From assembly GCA_025928545.1 (NCBI GenBank), contig JAICJH010000049.1:1-52789 (forward strand): a stretch of 52,789 nucleotides of DNA, in the 5' to 3' direction. Both the position numbers and the translations under genes were made by a program. Within the stretch, counting starts at the first letter, position 1. Every line of letters begins with the position of its first letter. This document shows positions 16,070 through 24,249 of the stretch, in pieces. Under the pieces are notes generated by a model. That model ran no database searches. It was given only the letters and a program-made list of their open reading frames with translations, and was not told where the DNA came from. Origin of the DNA: Bryobacteraceae bacterium. GTDB taxonomy: Bacteria; Acidobacteriota; Terriglobia; Bryobacterales; Bryobacteraceae.

Positions 16070-17020
16070 TTACTTTCCGGCGGCGCAGTTCTGGCCGCTC
16101 TCCGCGAGCGCCCACGCCATAGCGTTGCCATACAACTGAAGAATAACCGGTTCGGCATACATCATTCCGCCATGCCCGAGCGCGGAATAAAACACGTGGC
16201 CCTTCCCGACACAATGCCACCACGCGAGAGGATGATCGTCACCCATCGTGGAACTCCCGGGGTTGTAGCTCTTCTCGTCCGCCGTGATCAGAATATGGAA
16301 GCCCGGCAGCTTGCGCGGATTCGTGGTGAACGAATACCATTCATCCCTGCGATTGAAGACCGCGGGCAGCCCCTTCGTGAGAGGGCTCTTCGGATCTTCC
16401 ACATGAGCATCGCCGAATTGCTGCGGGGAGTGGCTCTTGAATTGAGCTCCCAGCAGGGTTTCGATGTACCAGGGCCAATCTGCCAGCGAACTGCGTCCGT
16501 TTGGCGGATCGTATTTCGGATCGCCCCCGGCGCCGTGAGTTCCCACATAAGACCCGCCATTCTCCACCCAGGTCTTGAATGCCTCACGCTGTTCGGGCGT
16601 CAGGGTATCGCCGCTGTTGTTGTTCCAGATCACAACTTTGAACTTCGCGAGCTGCTCCTTGTTCATCACCGCGCCATTTTCCGTGACGAAATAGGGGTAG
16701 CCTCGCTCGTGAGCGATTGCAGCAAGGGCCGTGTCCGAAGCCTGAACGCCGGCCTCTTCGCGAAAGCCGTTGGTCTTCGAGTAGATCAGCACGCCGCCCG
16801 ACTTCAGATCTGCAGGCAACACCGGCGGATCTTTGTCGAAGGTCGGATTTGGAACAAAGCCCGCGCCTCCGAAGCCACCACCGCCGCCGCGGCCACGTCC
16901 CGAGCCTCCCAGCGCTCCGAAGCCGGAACCGCCTCTGCCGCCTCCGGGGGGCTGGGCCAGCACCGCGACTGCGGAGAGTGCCAGGGCGCCAATCGCCAAC
17001 CACTTCACGCTGATCTTCAT
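16070..17020 (-). CDS. secreted ThuA-like domain protein
   Basis: 316 residues. Signal peptide 1-22 (AIGALALSAVAVLAQ) is followed by a Gly/Arg/Ser-rich linker to about 55 and then a ThuA-like (class I glutamine amidotransferase-fold) domain with VVIWNNNSGDTLT, VENGGSYVGTHGAG and a late GKGHVFYSALGHG. ThuA domains in secreted proteins are associated with sugar-related hydrolysis; the exact reaction is not established. A good ribosome binding site (GGAGAA) precedes ATG. It lies 14 bases after the isomerase-like gene, and both share a nearly identical Gly-rich linker, so they probably act on related compounds. Confidence 0.85.
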   Translation of the reverse strand: MKISVKWLAIGALALSAVAVLAQPPGGGRGGSGFGALGGSGRGRGGGGGFGGAGFVPNPTFDKDPPVLPADLKSGGVLIYSKTNGFREEAGVQASDTALAAIAHERGYPYFVTENGAVMNKEQLAKFKVVIWNNNSGDTLTPEQREAFKTWVENGGSYVGTHGAGGDPKYDPPNGRSSLADWPWYIETLLGAQFKSHSPQQFGDAHVEDPKSPLTKGLPAVFNRRDEWYSFTTNPRKLPGFHILITADEKSYNPGSSTMGDDHPLAWWHCVGKGHVFYSALGHGGMMYAEPVILQLYGNAMAWALAESGQNCAAGK

Positions 17021-17034
17021 GGTTCTTCTCCTGT

Positions 17035-17985
17035 TTACTGGTCGCAGATTTCCATCGCCTTTTCCAGCACCGCAATCGGCTCGTGACCTTGCGCCGGGCT
17101 GTATTCATGCGAGATGAAACCCGTGTAGTTCAGATCGGCGATGGCTTTCGCGATGGCGGCGTAGTTGAGTTCCTGGCTCTCATCGATGTCGTGACGCCCG
17201 GGGTTGCCGCCGGTGTGGAAATGCCCGATCCACTGAAAATTAGTCTGGATATTGCGAATGATGTCGCCATCCATAATCTGGGCGTGATAGATGTCGTAGA
17301 GAATCTTCACACGCGGCGAATTCACGCGCTTCATCACGTCGACGCCCCAGGCAATGTGGTCGAACATGTAGTCCGGATGATTCACCTTGCTGTTGAGGTA
17401 TTCCATGCAAATCGTCACGCCCTTATCCTCGGCGTGCGCCTTCACCTTATTGAGGAACGCGACGCAGTTATCGGCACCCTCGGCATCGGCCTGACCTTTG
17501 CGTGTGCCGGAAAAGGTGATGATATTCGGGATACCGTTCGCCGCGGCCTCGTCCAAAGTTGTATTCATGACGGCCTCAAGCCTGTCGTGATTTTCCTTCT
17601 TGTTAAGACCGTTCCCGATGCCTGCTCCGGCCTGCGGCTGGTACATCGTCGGCGTAATGCCGTATTTTTTCAGGATGGCCCACTGCTCGGGAGTGTTGAT
17701 GAGATCGTAGCCCTTAATCCCGAGGCGCGCAGCTTCACGGCACTGTTCATCAAGCGTGCCCAGGCGTCCGAACACGCCCCCCGTTACGCCCTGCTTGATA
17801 CGCCCTTTGCGCGGCGCGACTTTCACATCGGACGGAGGCAGCGGTCCGGGAGGGGCGCCACGTCCACCACCGCGTCCCGATCCCCCAAACCCGCCTCGTC
17901 CGGAACCTCCGCCGGCCGGCGGCTGAGCCTGAGCCAGCAAAACGGGAACCCCTGCAACAGCCGGAAGGAAATCTCGACGACGCAT
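17035..17985 (-). CDS. Tat-exported sugar-phosphate-isomerase-like TIM-barrel protein
   Basis: 316 residues from the ATG at 17,985, chosen because AAGGAG stands eight bases before it; an in-frame start eight codons upstream lacks one. The N-terminus MRRRDFLPAVAG is a twin-arginine signal, followed by a Gly/Arg-rich linker at about 25-45. The rest is an AP-endonuclease-2/xylose-isomerase-like TIM barrel: EAARLGIKGYDL, ICMEYLNSKVNH, VKILYDIYHAQIMDGD, HFHTGGNPGRHD and FISHEYSP. Such proteins bind a divalent metal through Glu, Asp and His; hydroxypyruvate isomerase and sugar epimerases are the nearest themes. First gene of the isomerase-ThuA-TPR operon. Confidence 0.85.
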   Translation of the reverse strand: MRRRDFLPAVAGVPVLLAQAQPPAGGGSGRGGFGGSGRGGGRGAPPGPLPPSDVKVAPRKGRIKQGVTGGVFGRLGTLDEQCREAARLGIKGYDLINTPEQWAILKKYGITPTMYQPQAGAGIGNGLNKKENHDRLEAVMNTTLDEAAANGIPNIITFSGTRKGQADAEGADNCVAFLNKVKAHAEDKGVTICMEYLNSKVNHPDYMFDHIAWGVDVMKRVNSPRVKILYDIYHAQIMDGDIIRNIQTNFQWIGHFHTGGNPGRHDIDESQELNYAAIAKAIADLNYTGFISHEYSPAQGHEPIAVLEKAMEICDQ

Positions 17986-18052
17986 TTCTTTTCTCCTTAT
18001 ACGAACCACAGATAGTCTATCGCGCTCAGCTAACCGGAGGCTGACAAACTTC

Positions 18053-18092
18053 GGGGTGGATCGCCAGGAGTAATCTCCTGTCGGTCCACCCC
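18053..18092 (-). terminator. hairpin downstream of the TonB-dependent receptor gene
   Basis: GGGGTGGA (18,053-18,060) pairs with TCCACCCC (18,085-18,092), and inside it CAGGAG pairs with CTCCTG around a TAAT loop. It begins 29 bases past the receptor stop. No long T tract follows on either strand, so it may protect the 3' end of the mRNA rather than terminate by itself. Confidence 0.55.
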
Positions 18093-18120
18093 GTAATGCG
18101 ACACGCCTGAGTATGCGGCT

Positions 18121-21100
18121 TTAGAACTCGAAGCGAAGGACGCCCGACAGGATGCGCGCGGGACGCGTGTTGCTGGGCGTCCCGAACGAAGTCGAAGTCT
18201 GCGTACCCTTTGCAACATCGAACGTTGCCGTCGTGTTCAGGCCGCTGAATTCCGTATGGTTGAAAATGTTATATCCTTCCACACGAACCACGAATGCGCG
18301 CCGCTCGCTATGGCCAACCGGGAAGCGCTTGGCGAGATTCGAGTCGAAATTTGTAAAGCCGGGGCCGGTCAGAATATTGACGCCGGCATTGCCCAGCGTA
18401 CCCACCGCGGGCACACCAAAAGCGCCGATATTGAACATGACGGGCAGGCCTTTAAGCGTTGCGACTGAAGACGTACCCGTGCCGTCCCCAATGACATTGA
18501 TGCGCGCCCCCAGGCTGCCGGAGCCCGTGACGTTATATGCCGAAACGGTGCTGTAGCCTGGAGTAAACGGCGAGCCTGACTGCCGTTGAACGATTCCGGA
18601 GAGGATCCAGTGATCCGCAAACGCGCCAACAAACCGGTTGTTCAGCTTCTTGCCGAGACCCGGAATGTTGTACACGTAGTTAAAGCTGAATACGTGCCGT
18701 CGGTCTGTTCCCGTCCGCCCGTAATTGTAAGCTTCGTTGTCGGCGACCAGCGGCTGAAAGCCGGTTGTCCCCATCGCCCGCGACCAGGTGTAGTTAGCAT
18801 TGAATTCAAATCCACCGCGGAGGCGGTGCTGAATCTGAGTCTGGAGCGAATGATAATTGGTGTGTCCGCCCCATGCCTGTTTCGTGAGATTACCCCAGCC
18901 AGGATAGGCCACCCGTTCAAACACGGAAGGCAGTACTGCTCCCGATTTTGTAGGGTCGGCATTCTTGGGGTCAAAGTCGGCTCCCAGCGGGATGGGATTG
19001 ATGTTGATCGTCCACGGTTGATTGACGCCCCAGTTGGCGACATAGGAAACATCGAGAGACGTGCCCCAGCCGAGATTGCGCTGGACACCCAGGCTCGCGT
19101 TTCTTTCGGAGTCCCACTGGCCATCGCTGTACCAGCCGATGTTGGGCGGTGAACTGAAGCCCTGGCCCGGCGTCAGAGTGCTGATGGTGGAGTCATAAAC
19201 CGTTGCGGTAGTCGTATTCGGCGGATTGCCCGTCATACCGTAAACCTTGTTGCCGTCCACTCGGTTGTAGAAAATGCCGAAGCCGCCGCGGAGAGCGGTC
19301 TTGCCGTCTCCGAAGAGGTCGTAAGCGAACCCAAGCCGGGGAGCGGCCACCACTCCCGGCGATTGATTATAGGCGTGCTCGCCCTTGCCGAGCGGGATCA
19401 TGCCGTTCGCCTGATTGCCAGTGCCTGGAACGTATGCGCCAATTGCCGAAGCCGGCGCAGTTGCCTTCGTCACCGGATCCTGCGCGAGTCGCTGGCCACC
19501 GACAATCGCCGGCACGTAGAGCCGGGGTGCGTTCGCCGCGCTGTACTTGCTGGGATCGAAGATCGCCCAGGTTCCGTTTTCGTCCACCTGCGGGGTCTGA
19601 TGATAGAAACGGACGCCCAGATCGAACGTCAGCCGCCTGCTCGCGCGCCAGCTGTCCTGAACATAGAACTCACTGTTCCAGTAGTCCACAATGTTCGCCA
19701 GACGCAGGTTCTGTTCGCTGTAGCTGGAGAAATATCCGAGCAGGGCGTTCCCGTATCCATTCTGCGATCCGAACGAAGTATTGTTACCGTCATTGCCGAA
19801 ATTGTAACTGCCGGCATAGGCGACGCCGCCCGGTTGGTACTTCCACGCATATTCTTCGTAGATGCCGAATTTGAGTGTGTGCTTTCCTTTGATCCAGCTG
19901 ATGTTGTCCACGATCGAATAGTTATGGACCGGATTCGGCGTCTCTCGTCCAAGCGACACCGAAGTTGTGTTCGCAGGAGTCGCGCTGCTGTTACTGAAGC
20001 TGACGTTCGGAATGAAGTTGTACATGTGGAGGTTCGAGCCGTCCAGACTGGAAACCGTGGAAGGATCGTTGAACTTCACCGGGAAAAGCTTGGGCGGGTT
20101 GTTAAATACTGTGCGCACCAGGTTCGAAGGATCCACATATGCGTAGTTCCAGTCGCTTCCTGCCTTGCCGATGTTGAATTCATTCACCACGGTTGGTTTG
20201 ATCGTATAGGTGACCGCGGCCGAGTAATTGAATGACGGCACCGGATGCAGTTGCGGTGAATAAATGAAATCAAAGCCGGCAAACGGATCGCTCGTGGTGT
20301 CTTTGTCTCGCACCATGCGCGCATAAACAGTGAGTTTAGAAGTCGGATTGGCATCGATCCGGACTACATCGTTACGAATCGGGTGCTGACCGCCGTTGAG
20401 AGCCTGATAGTTGAATCTGAGGTAATTCGTGTTGCCGGGAGGCGGATTGTAGTTCGGAAGCGGGAAGAAATTCAGAATCGCTGAACCCACCCCTGTCGGG
20501 TCAAATCTGCTTTTGGGGATCAGGTTTCCGGAGAATTGTTGACCGCTCAGCGGGTCGATAACTTTCACGATGGTTGCGGTTCCATCTCCCTTGACGCTTT
20601 GCGAGAAGTCGCCGGCGCGCTCCAGCGCGGTTGGCATATTTTTCTGGACCAGCGAAGCGCCGGGGTAAAGCGCGCTCCATTCCTCAGAGGCAAAGAAGAA
20701 CAGCTTGTTCTTACTGCGGTTCAGCTTGCCCGGGATGTAGACCGGTCCGCCGATGCTGTACCCGCTGATATTGAAGCGATACTTCGGACGCTGCGCGCCG
20801 GAAATATTGTTGAAGAAGGTATTGGCGTTGAACTCTTCATGCCGGTGCTGCCACCAGCCGCTCCCGTGAAAGGCCTGAGTTCCGCTCTTTGTAGCGAGAG
20901 TGATCGTACCGCCCGAATTGCGGCCGTATTCGGCCGAGTAGTTGGAACTCATCACCTTCACTTCGGAGATAGCATCCATGTTGGGATTGCCTTCGAGCAG
21001 GCAGTTGCCGCAACCAACGTCCATTCCGCTCAGGCCGTCGACCGTGACATTCATCATGGAACTGTTTCCGTTCATGCTGAGGCCACCCACCGAATACGCG

Positions 21101-21654
21101 TTCCGGAAATCGTGAGAACCTGTGCCGGCGTTCGGATTCGTATTGTTCGTATCGATCATGCCAGGCAGCGTGCCGATGAACGCAAAGATATCGCGTCCTT
21201 TGGACGGCATGTTCTCAATCTGCGTATCGTCCACTCCGTGCGCCTTTTCGCTGCTCGACAGTTCGATGGCAGCCGCTTCGGCGGTAATGGTGATCTGATC
21301 GGAAACGTTTCCGAGTTCCATCGCGACCCGGCCCACATCGCGGGTGGCGCTGGTCTGAACTTCAATATTGCTCTGAACGCGCGTCTTGAAACCTGTCGCC
21401 TTGATCGTCAGGGTATACGTCCCTGCGCCAATATCGACAAAACGGAAGAGTCCTTCCGCGCCGGTTTTCACGGTTCGCTGCGCGCCCGTGTCCTGGGCTT
21501 TCACGGTAGCCTCGGCACCCACAATCACCGCGTTGGCCGGATCGATGACCGTACCCACCAGGGTACTGGAAACAGTTTGACCAATCAGACCTGCTGCTGA
21601 AATGGCCAGTAAACAAATAGCGCTGACGGCTGCGTTCAGTTTCGTCAATCTCAT
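18121..21654 (-). CDS. Oar-like TonB-dependent outer-membrane receptor with carboxypeptidase-regulatory domain
   Basis: 1177 residues. Signal peptide 1-25; an N-terminal carboxypeptidase-regulatory-like beta sandwich (about 28-110: STLVGTVIDPANAVIVGAEATV, then GAGTYTLTIKATGF); a plug-like region (about 120-260, containing DTQIENMPSKGRDIFAFIGTLPGM and ISEVKVMSSNYSAEYGRNSGG); then a large beta barrel ending in a C-terminal phenylalanine (LRFEF), the usual outer-membrane assembly signal. Acidobacteria carry many such receptors, thought to import oligosaccharides or peptides with TonB energy; the ligand is unknown. GAGGGG lies upstream of the ATG. It follows the S53 protease gene on the same strand by 188 bases. 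Confidence 0.93.
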   Translation of the reverse strand: MRLTKLNAAVSAICLLAISAAGLIGQTVSSTLVGTVIDPANAVIVGAEATVKAQDTGAQRTVKTGAEGLFRFVDIGAGTYTLTIKATGFKTRVQSNIEVQTSATRDVGRVAMELGNVSDQITITAEAAAIELSSSEKAHGVDDTQIENMPSKGRDIFAFIGTLPGMIDTNNTNPNAGTGSHDFRNAYSVGGLSMNGNSSMMNVTVDGLSGMDVGCGNCLLEGNPNMDAISEVKVMSSNYSAEYGRNSGGTITLATKSGTQAFHGSGWWQHRHEEFNANTFFNNISGAQRPKYRFNISGYSIGGPVYIPGKLNRSKNKLFFFASEEWSALYPGASLVQKNMPTALERAGDFSQSVKGDGTATIVKVIDPLSGQQFSGNLIPKSRFDPTGVGSAILNFFPLPNYNPPPGNTNYLRFNYQALNGGQHPIRNDVVRIDANPTSKLTVYARMVRDKDTTSDPFAGFDFIYSPQLHPVPSFNYSAAVTYTIKPTVVNEFNIGKAGSDWNYAYVDPSNLVRTVFNNPPKLFPVKFNDPSTVSSLDGSNLHMYNFIPNVSFSNSSATPANTTSVSLGRETPNPVHNYSIVDNISWIKGKHTLKFGIYEEYAWKYQPGGVAYAGSYNFGNDGNNTSFGSQNGYGNALLGYFSSYSEQNLRLANIVDYWNSEFYVQDSWRASRRLTFDLGVRFYHQTPQVDENGTWAIFDPSKYSAANAPRLYVPAIVGGQRLAQDPVTKATAPASAIGAYVPGTGNQANGMIPLGKGEHAYNQSPGVVAAPRLGFAYDLFGDGKTALRGGFGIFYNRVDGNKVYGMTGNPPNTTTATVYDSTISTLTPGQGFSSPPNIGWYSDGQWDSERNASLGVQRNLGWGTSLDVSYVANWGVNQPWTININPIPLGADFDPKNADPTKSGAVLPSVFERVAYPGWGNLTKQAWGGHTNYHSLQTQIQHRLRGGFEFNANYTWSRAMGTTGFQPLVADNEAYNYGRTGTDRRHVFSFNYVYNIPGLGKKLNNRFVGAFADHWILSGIVQRQSGSPFTPGYSTVSAYNVTGSGSLGARINVIGDGTGTSSVATLKGLPVMFNIGAFGVPAVGTLGNAGVNILTGPGFTNFDSNLAKRFPVGHSERRAFVVRVEGYNIFNHTEFSGLNTTATFDVAKGTQTSTSFGTPSNTRPARILSGVLRFEF

Positions 21655-21842
21655 TCGATTACCCCTCTTGATGAATCCGCAACTCGATCTAATATGTCAC
21701 GAGTTTCGGCTGGGGATACTTATATCACAAATCTGCCGGAAGCGGAACCATGTTCTCCCCCGAAGATGAACTGTCCAGGACAATCGGACTCGTCAGCGCG
21801 CAGAAGCCCGAGGGCTCAGCCGAACGAAACCGGGCAGGGAGC

Positions 21843-23990
21843 TTATTTGCCCCAGTTCGTCACGAGGGCATTCACGTCGAAACTGCCGAGGCCGGTTGCG
21901 AAATTCCAACCCGCCCCTGCCGCATAGGCAGGCTTGAAAGAAGTGGCTGACAGCGAGAGTACGCCGCCCATGGTGGTGCCGTAAATGCGCCCCCCGCGGC
22001 CATATTCCACAGTTCCCACATAGCCGAAACAATTCCGATCACCCCCGCAGTTCTGGTCGATATCGCCATCGGTGATGCTGTGGAAGACCGCCGGAAACTT
22101 GGCAGCCATGGAGTAGTACATCACATTCGGATTTCCCTGAATGCTCCCCGTGCTCTGGTTAACCAGGGCCTGAATGCCGGCCACCACCGGAGCCGAAAGC
22201 GACGTGCCGCCAACTCCCGACCAGCTGGAAGGGTTGCCTCCGCACGCCGCGCCGCCGTTGAATGTATCGGTAAAGCAGATCACCGCATAGTGACCCCACA
22301 CAGATCCGTCCGAGGCGAACATGGAGACATCGGGAATATCGCGCACGCCATCATCCTGAATTCCCGCAACGCCCGCCTGCCAGGACGGCTTCGGAAAGCC
22401 TTTACACGTCCCGCTGACAACACCCAAAACCGAAGGAGTTCCCGATGCGCAGCCGCTCGGGCCGCCACTGCCGCCGCCAACCGTCAGGAAGCCGCCGCTT
22501 TTCGCAGCGGCGCTGCCGCAGAAGCCCGCCGCTCCGTAGGTCGTTGAGTATCCCCTGGATTTTGCCAGGAGGCCGTTAGCGCAGGAATCGTTCCACGGGA
22601 TCTCCGGTATGTAGGAGAGCGCCGAACCATAAGTCGCGGTGTTCGAAACCAGGCTCCAGTAATTCGCGACTGTGCCGTTGTACACGTCGGAAAAATCCGT
22701 GCCCCCCACCGCGACGTTATATGGCGTCGAGGCAAATGCACTGACCGCAATGCCATGGGTTGCAGACGGCGCGAAATCGTCACAACCGGCCGGGCCCGAA
22801 TCTCCGGAAGAAACGAAAACCGAGATGCCTTCTGTCACGGCCTGCTGGAAGAGCGAGTTGAATCCCGCGTTCAGAGTGGCGCCATTATATGCTTCGCACT
22901 GGCCGTAGCTGATACTGACGATCGCGGGCGGGGGCGTCGCGTTGATCACATTCTCCATCGCTATCAGCAGACCGTACGAAACGGCCGTGTCCGCGCACGA
23001 CGCGACTTCAATCGTCGCTCCGGGAGCCGCGGCGCTCGCCCACTCGGCATCCAGAATCGCTTCCTCGTCGTCTCCATTCACGCCGGGCGACGTGCAGTTG
23101 TTGACCCCTTTGGCCGCCGGGGGATGAACTGTTGTCAGCGCACCTGTTGTGTACTGCGAAAGCCCGAAAGCGGTGCGGAACGTCGTCCAATCCGACGTCC
23201 GATACAAATTGGTGTCTTCCACAACGACCACCGTCTGTCCCTTGCCGGTGATCCCGTTCGCAAACAGCGGATTGAAATTGTAGATCGTCGCGAGGTCGGC
23301 GGGAACTACGGCTTCCGTTTGGCGTCCGGTGGGTCCGTAAGTGTATTGCGGGTTTCCATTCGTGCGCTTCGCGCGGCTCATTTTGTGCGGTTTGAAATCG
23401 TTCAGCGACAACACTCCGGCCACCACCGCGCCCAGGGCTTCCGGGATCTGAGGATCGGCGGAGTTGGCAATATGATGCGATCCGTTCACGCTCAGGTTGT
23501 GAATCGAAGTGCGAAACGCACCCCGTACGTGTCCCGCATTTCCCGAAAAATCGATCAGCATGTTGCTCGGATACACGCCGTTAACTTTGAATCCGTGCGA
23601 TTCGAGCCAGTCGCTGATCGTGCGGATATCGGACTGTGCAGCGCCGAACTTCTGGCCGTACCCCGTCGGAGTAAGCCATTTGTGGAAGTTGGCAGAATTC
23701 GGATCCTGCAGCTCGGTCGTGAACTTCTCCACTTCCGCTTCCATTTCCGGCGAGCGCTTCAACTGAAGCATCATATGTTCGAGAACGAGATCGTCGGCAA
23801 CCGCCCCCTGGTCGTTTTCCGGAGTCGCTTCCGGACGCGTGTTGCCGCGCAAAATCAGCATTCTGGATTCATCGATCCGGCTTCGAATCAAGCTGCGGCT
23901 CCGCGTCTGCGAAAAGAGAACCAGGCTGCTTACAATAACAAGAAAAAACACGAAAAGTATGATTGCTGACAATCGGTAAATGCGAAACAT
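21843..23990 (-). CDS. pro-kumamolisin-type S53 (sedolisin) protease
   Basis: 715 residues. A membrane or signal segment sits at 8-27. The pro-domain (about 60-200) contains NFHKWLTPTGYGQKFG, typical of the pro-kumamolisin activation domain. The catalytic domain has Glu310 and Asp314 in EEAILDAEW and the nucleophile Ser597 in GVGGTSLSAPVVAG, the S53 GTSxxxP motif; SSGDSGPAG holds the likely oxyanion aspartate region. Sedolisins are acid-acting serine-carboxyl endopeptidases, autoprocessed after secretion. Expected to degrade extracellular protein; the adjacent TonB-dependent receptor could import products, which is inference from position only. Confidence 0.93.
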   Translation of the reverse strand: MFRIYRLSAIILFVFFLVIVSSLVLFSQTRSRSLIRSRIDESRMLILRGNTRPEATPENDQGAVADDLVLEHMMLQLKRSPEMEAEVEKFTTELQDPNSANFHKWLTPTGYGQKFGAAQSDIRTISDWLESHGFKVNGVYPSNMLIDFSGNAGHVRGAFRTSIHNLSVNGSHHIANSADPQIPEALGAVVAGVLSLNDFKPHKMSRAKRTNGNPQYTYGPTGRQTEAVVPADLATIYNFNPLFANGITGKGQTVVVVEDTNLYRTSDWTTFRTAFGLSQYTTGALTTVHPPAAKGVNNCTSPGVNGDDEEAILDAEWASAAAPGATIEVASCADTAVSYGLLIAMENVINATPPPAIVSISYGQCEAYNGATLNAGFNSLFQQAVTEGISVFVSSGDSGPAGCDDFAPSATHGIAVSAFASTPYNVAVGGTDFSDVYNGTVANYWSLVSNTATYGSALSYIPEIPWNDSCANGLLAKSRGYSTTYGAAGFCGSAAAKSGGFLTVGGGSGGPSGCASGTPSVLGVVSGTCKGFPKPSWQAGVAGIQDDGVRDIPDVSMFASDGSVWGHYAVICFTDTFNGGAACGGNPSSWSGVGGTSLSAPVVAGIQALVNQSTGSIQGNPNVMYYSMAAKFPAVFHSITDGDIDQNCGGDRNCFGYVGTVEYGRGGRIYGTTMGGVLSLSATSFKPAYAAGAGWNFATGLGSFDVNALVTNWGK

Positions 23991-24159
23991 GAGGATATGT
24001 ATAGATCATAGCGAAGTTGCCCGGTAATCCACGCAACTGAACAAAATATGCCGGGTTGATGAAAGCAGGGAAAATTGCGCCCCGGGGTTCCCAAATTGTT
24101 CGGTATTGCACGTGATGTCAGAATAAGCATTGTGATTCGCTGCCATTGGCGGAACGCGT

Positions 24160-24188
24160 TGACAGGCCCCGGCATCTGATAGATTTTG
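24160..24188 (+). promoter_or_regulatory. possible promoter of the TIGR03437 gene
   Basis: TTGACA at 24,160-24,165 is a perfect -35; 15 bases on, TAGATT (24,181-24,186) is a partial -10. Spacing is short and the match is modest. About 60 bases of leader would precede the ATG at 24,250. The rest of the 259-base gap shows no other structure that I could see. Confidence 0.3.
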
Positions 24189-24249
24189 CGCGGCTCGCAG
24201 ATCCGCAGCGGGCTGGCAGTATGTATCGACGGACAAATCCAGAGGCCTC

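Noticed and set aside
15944..17086. 380-codon plus-strand ORF
   Set aside because: Shadow of the TPR and ThuA-like genes, whose signal peptides and motifs are clear.
20536..21600. 354-codon plus-strand ORF
   Set aside because: Antisense to the TonB-dependent receptor, which has clear domains; the ORF has none.
22755..23969. 404-codon plus-strand ORF
   Set aside because: Antisense to the S53 protease; Arg/His-rich composition typical of a shadow in GC-rich DNA, with no recognisable motif.
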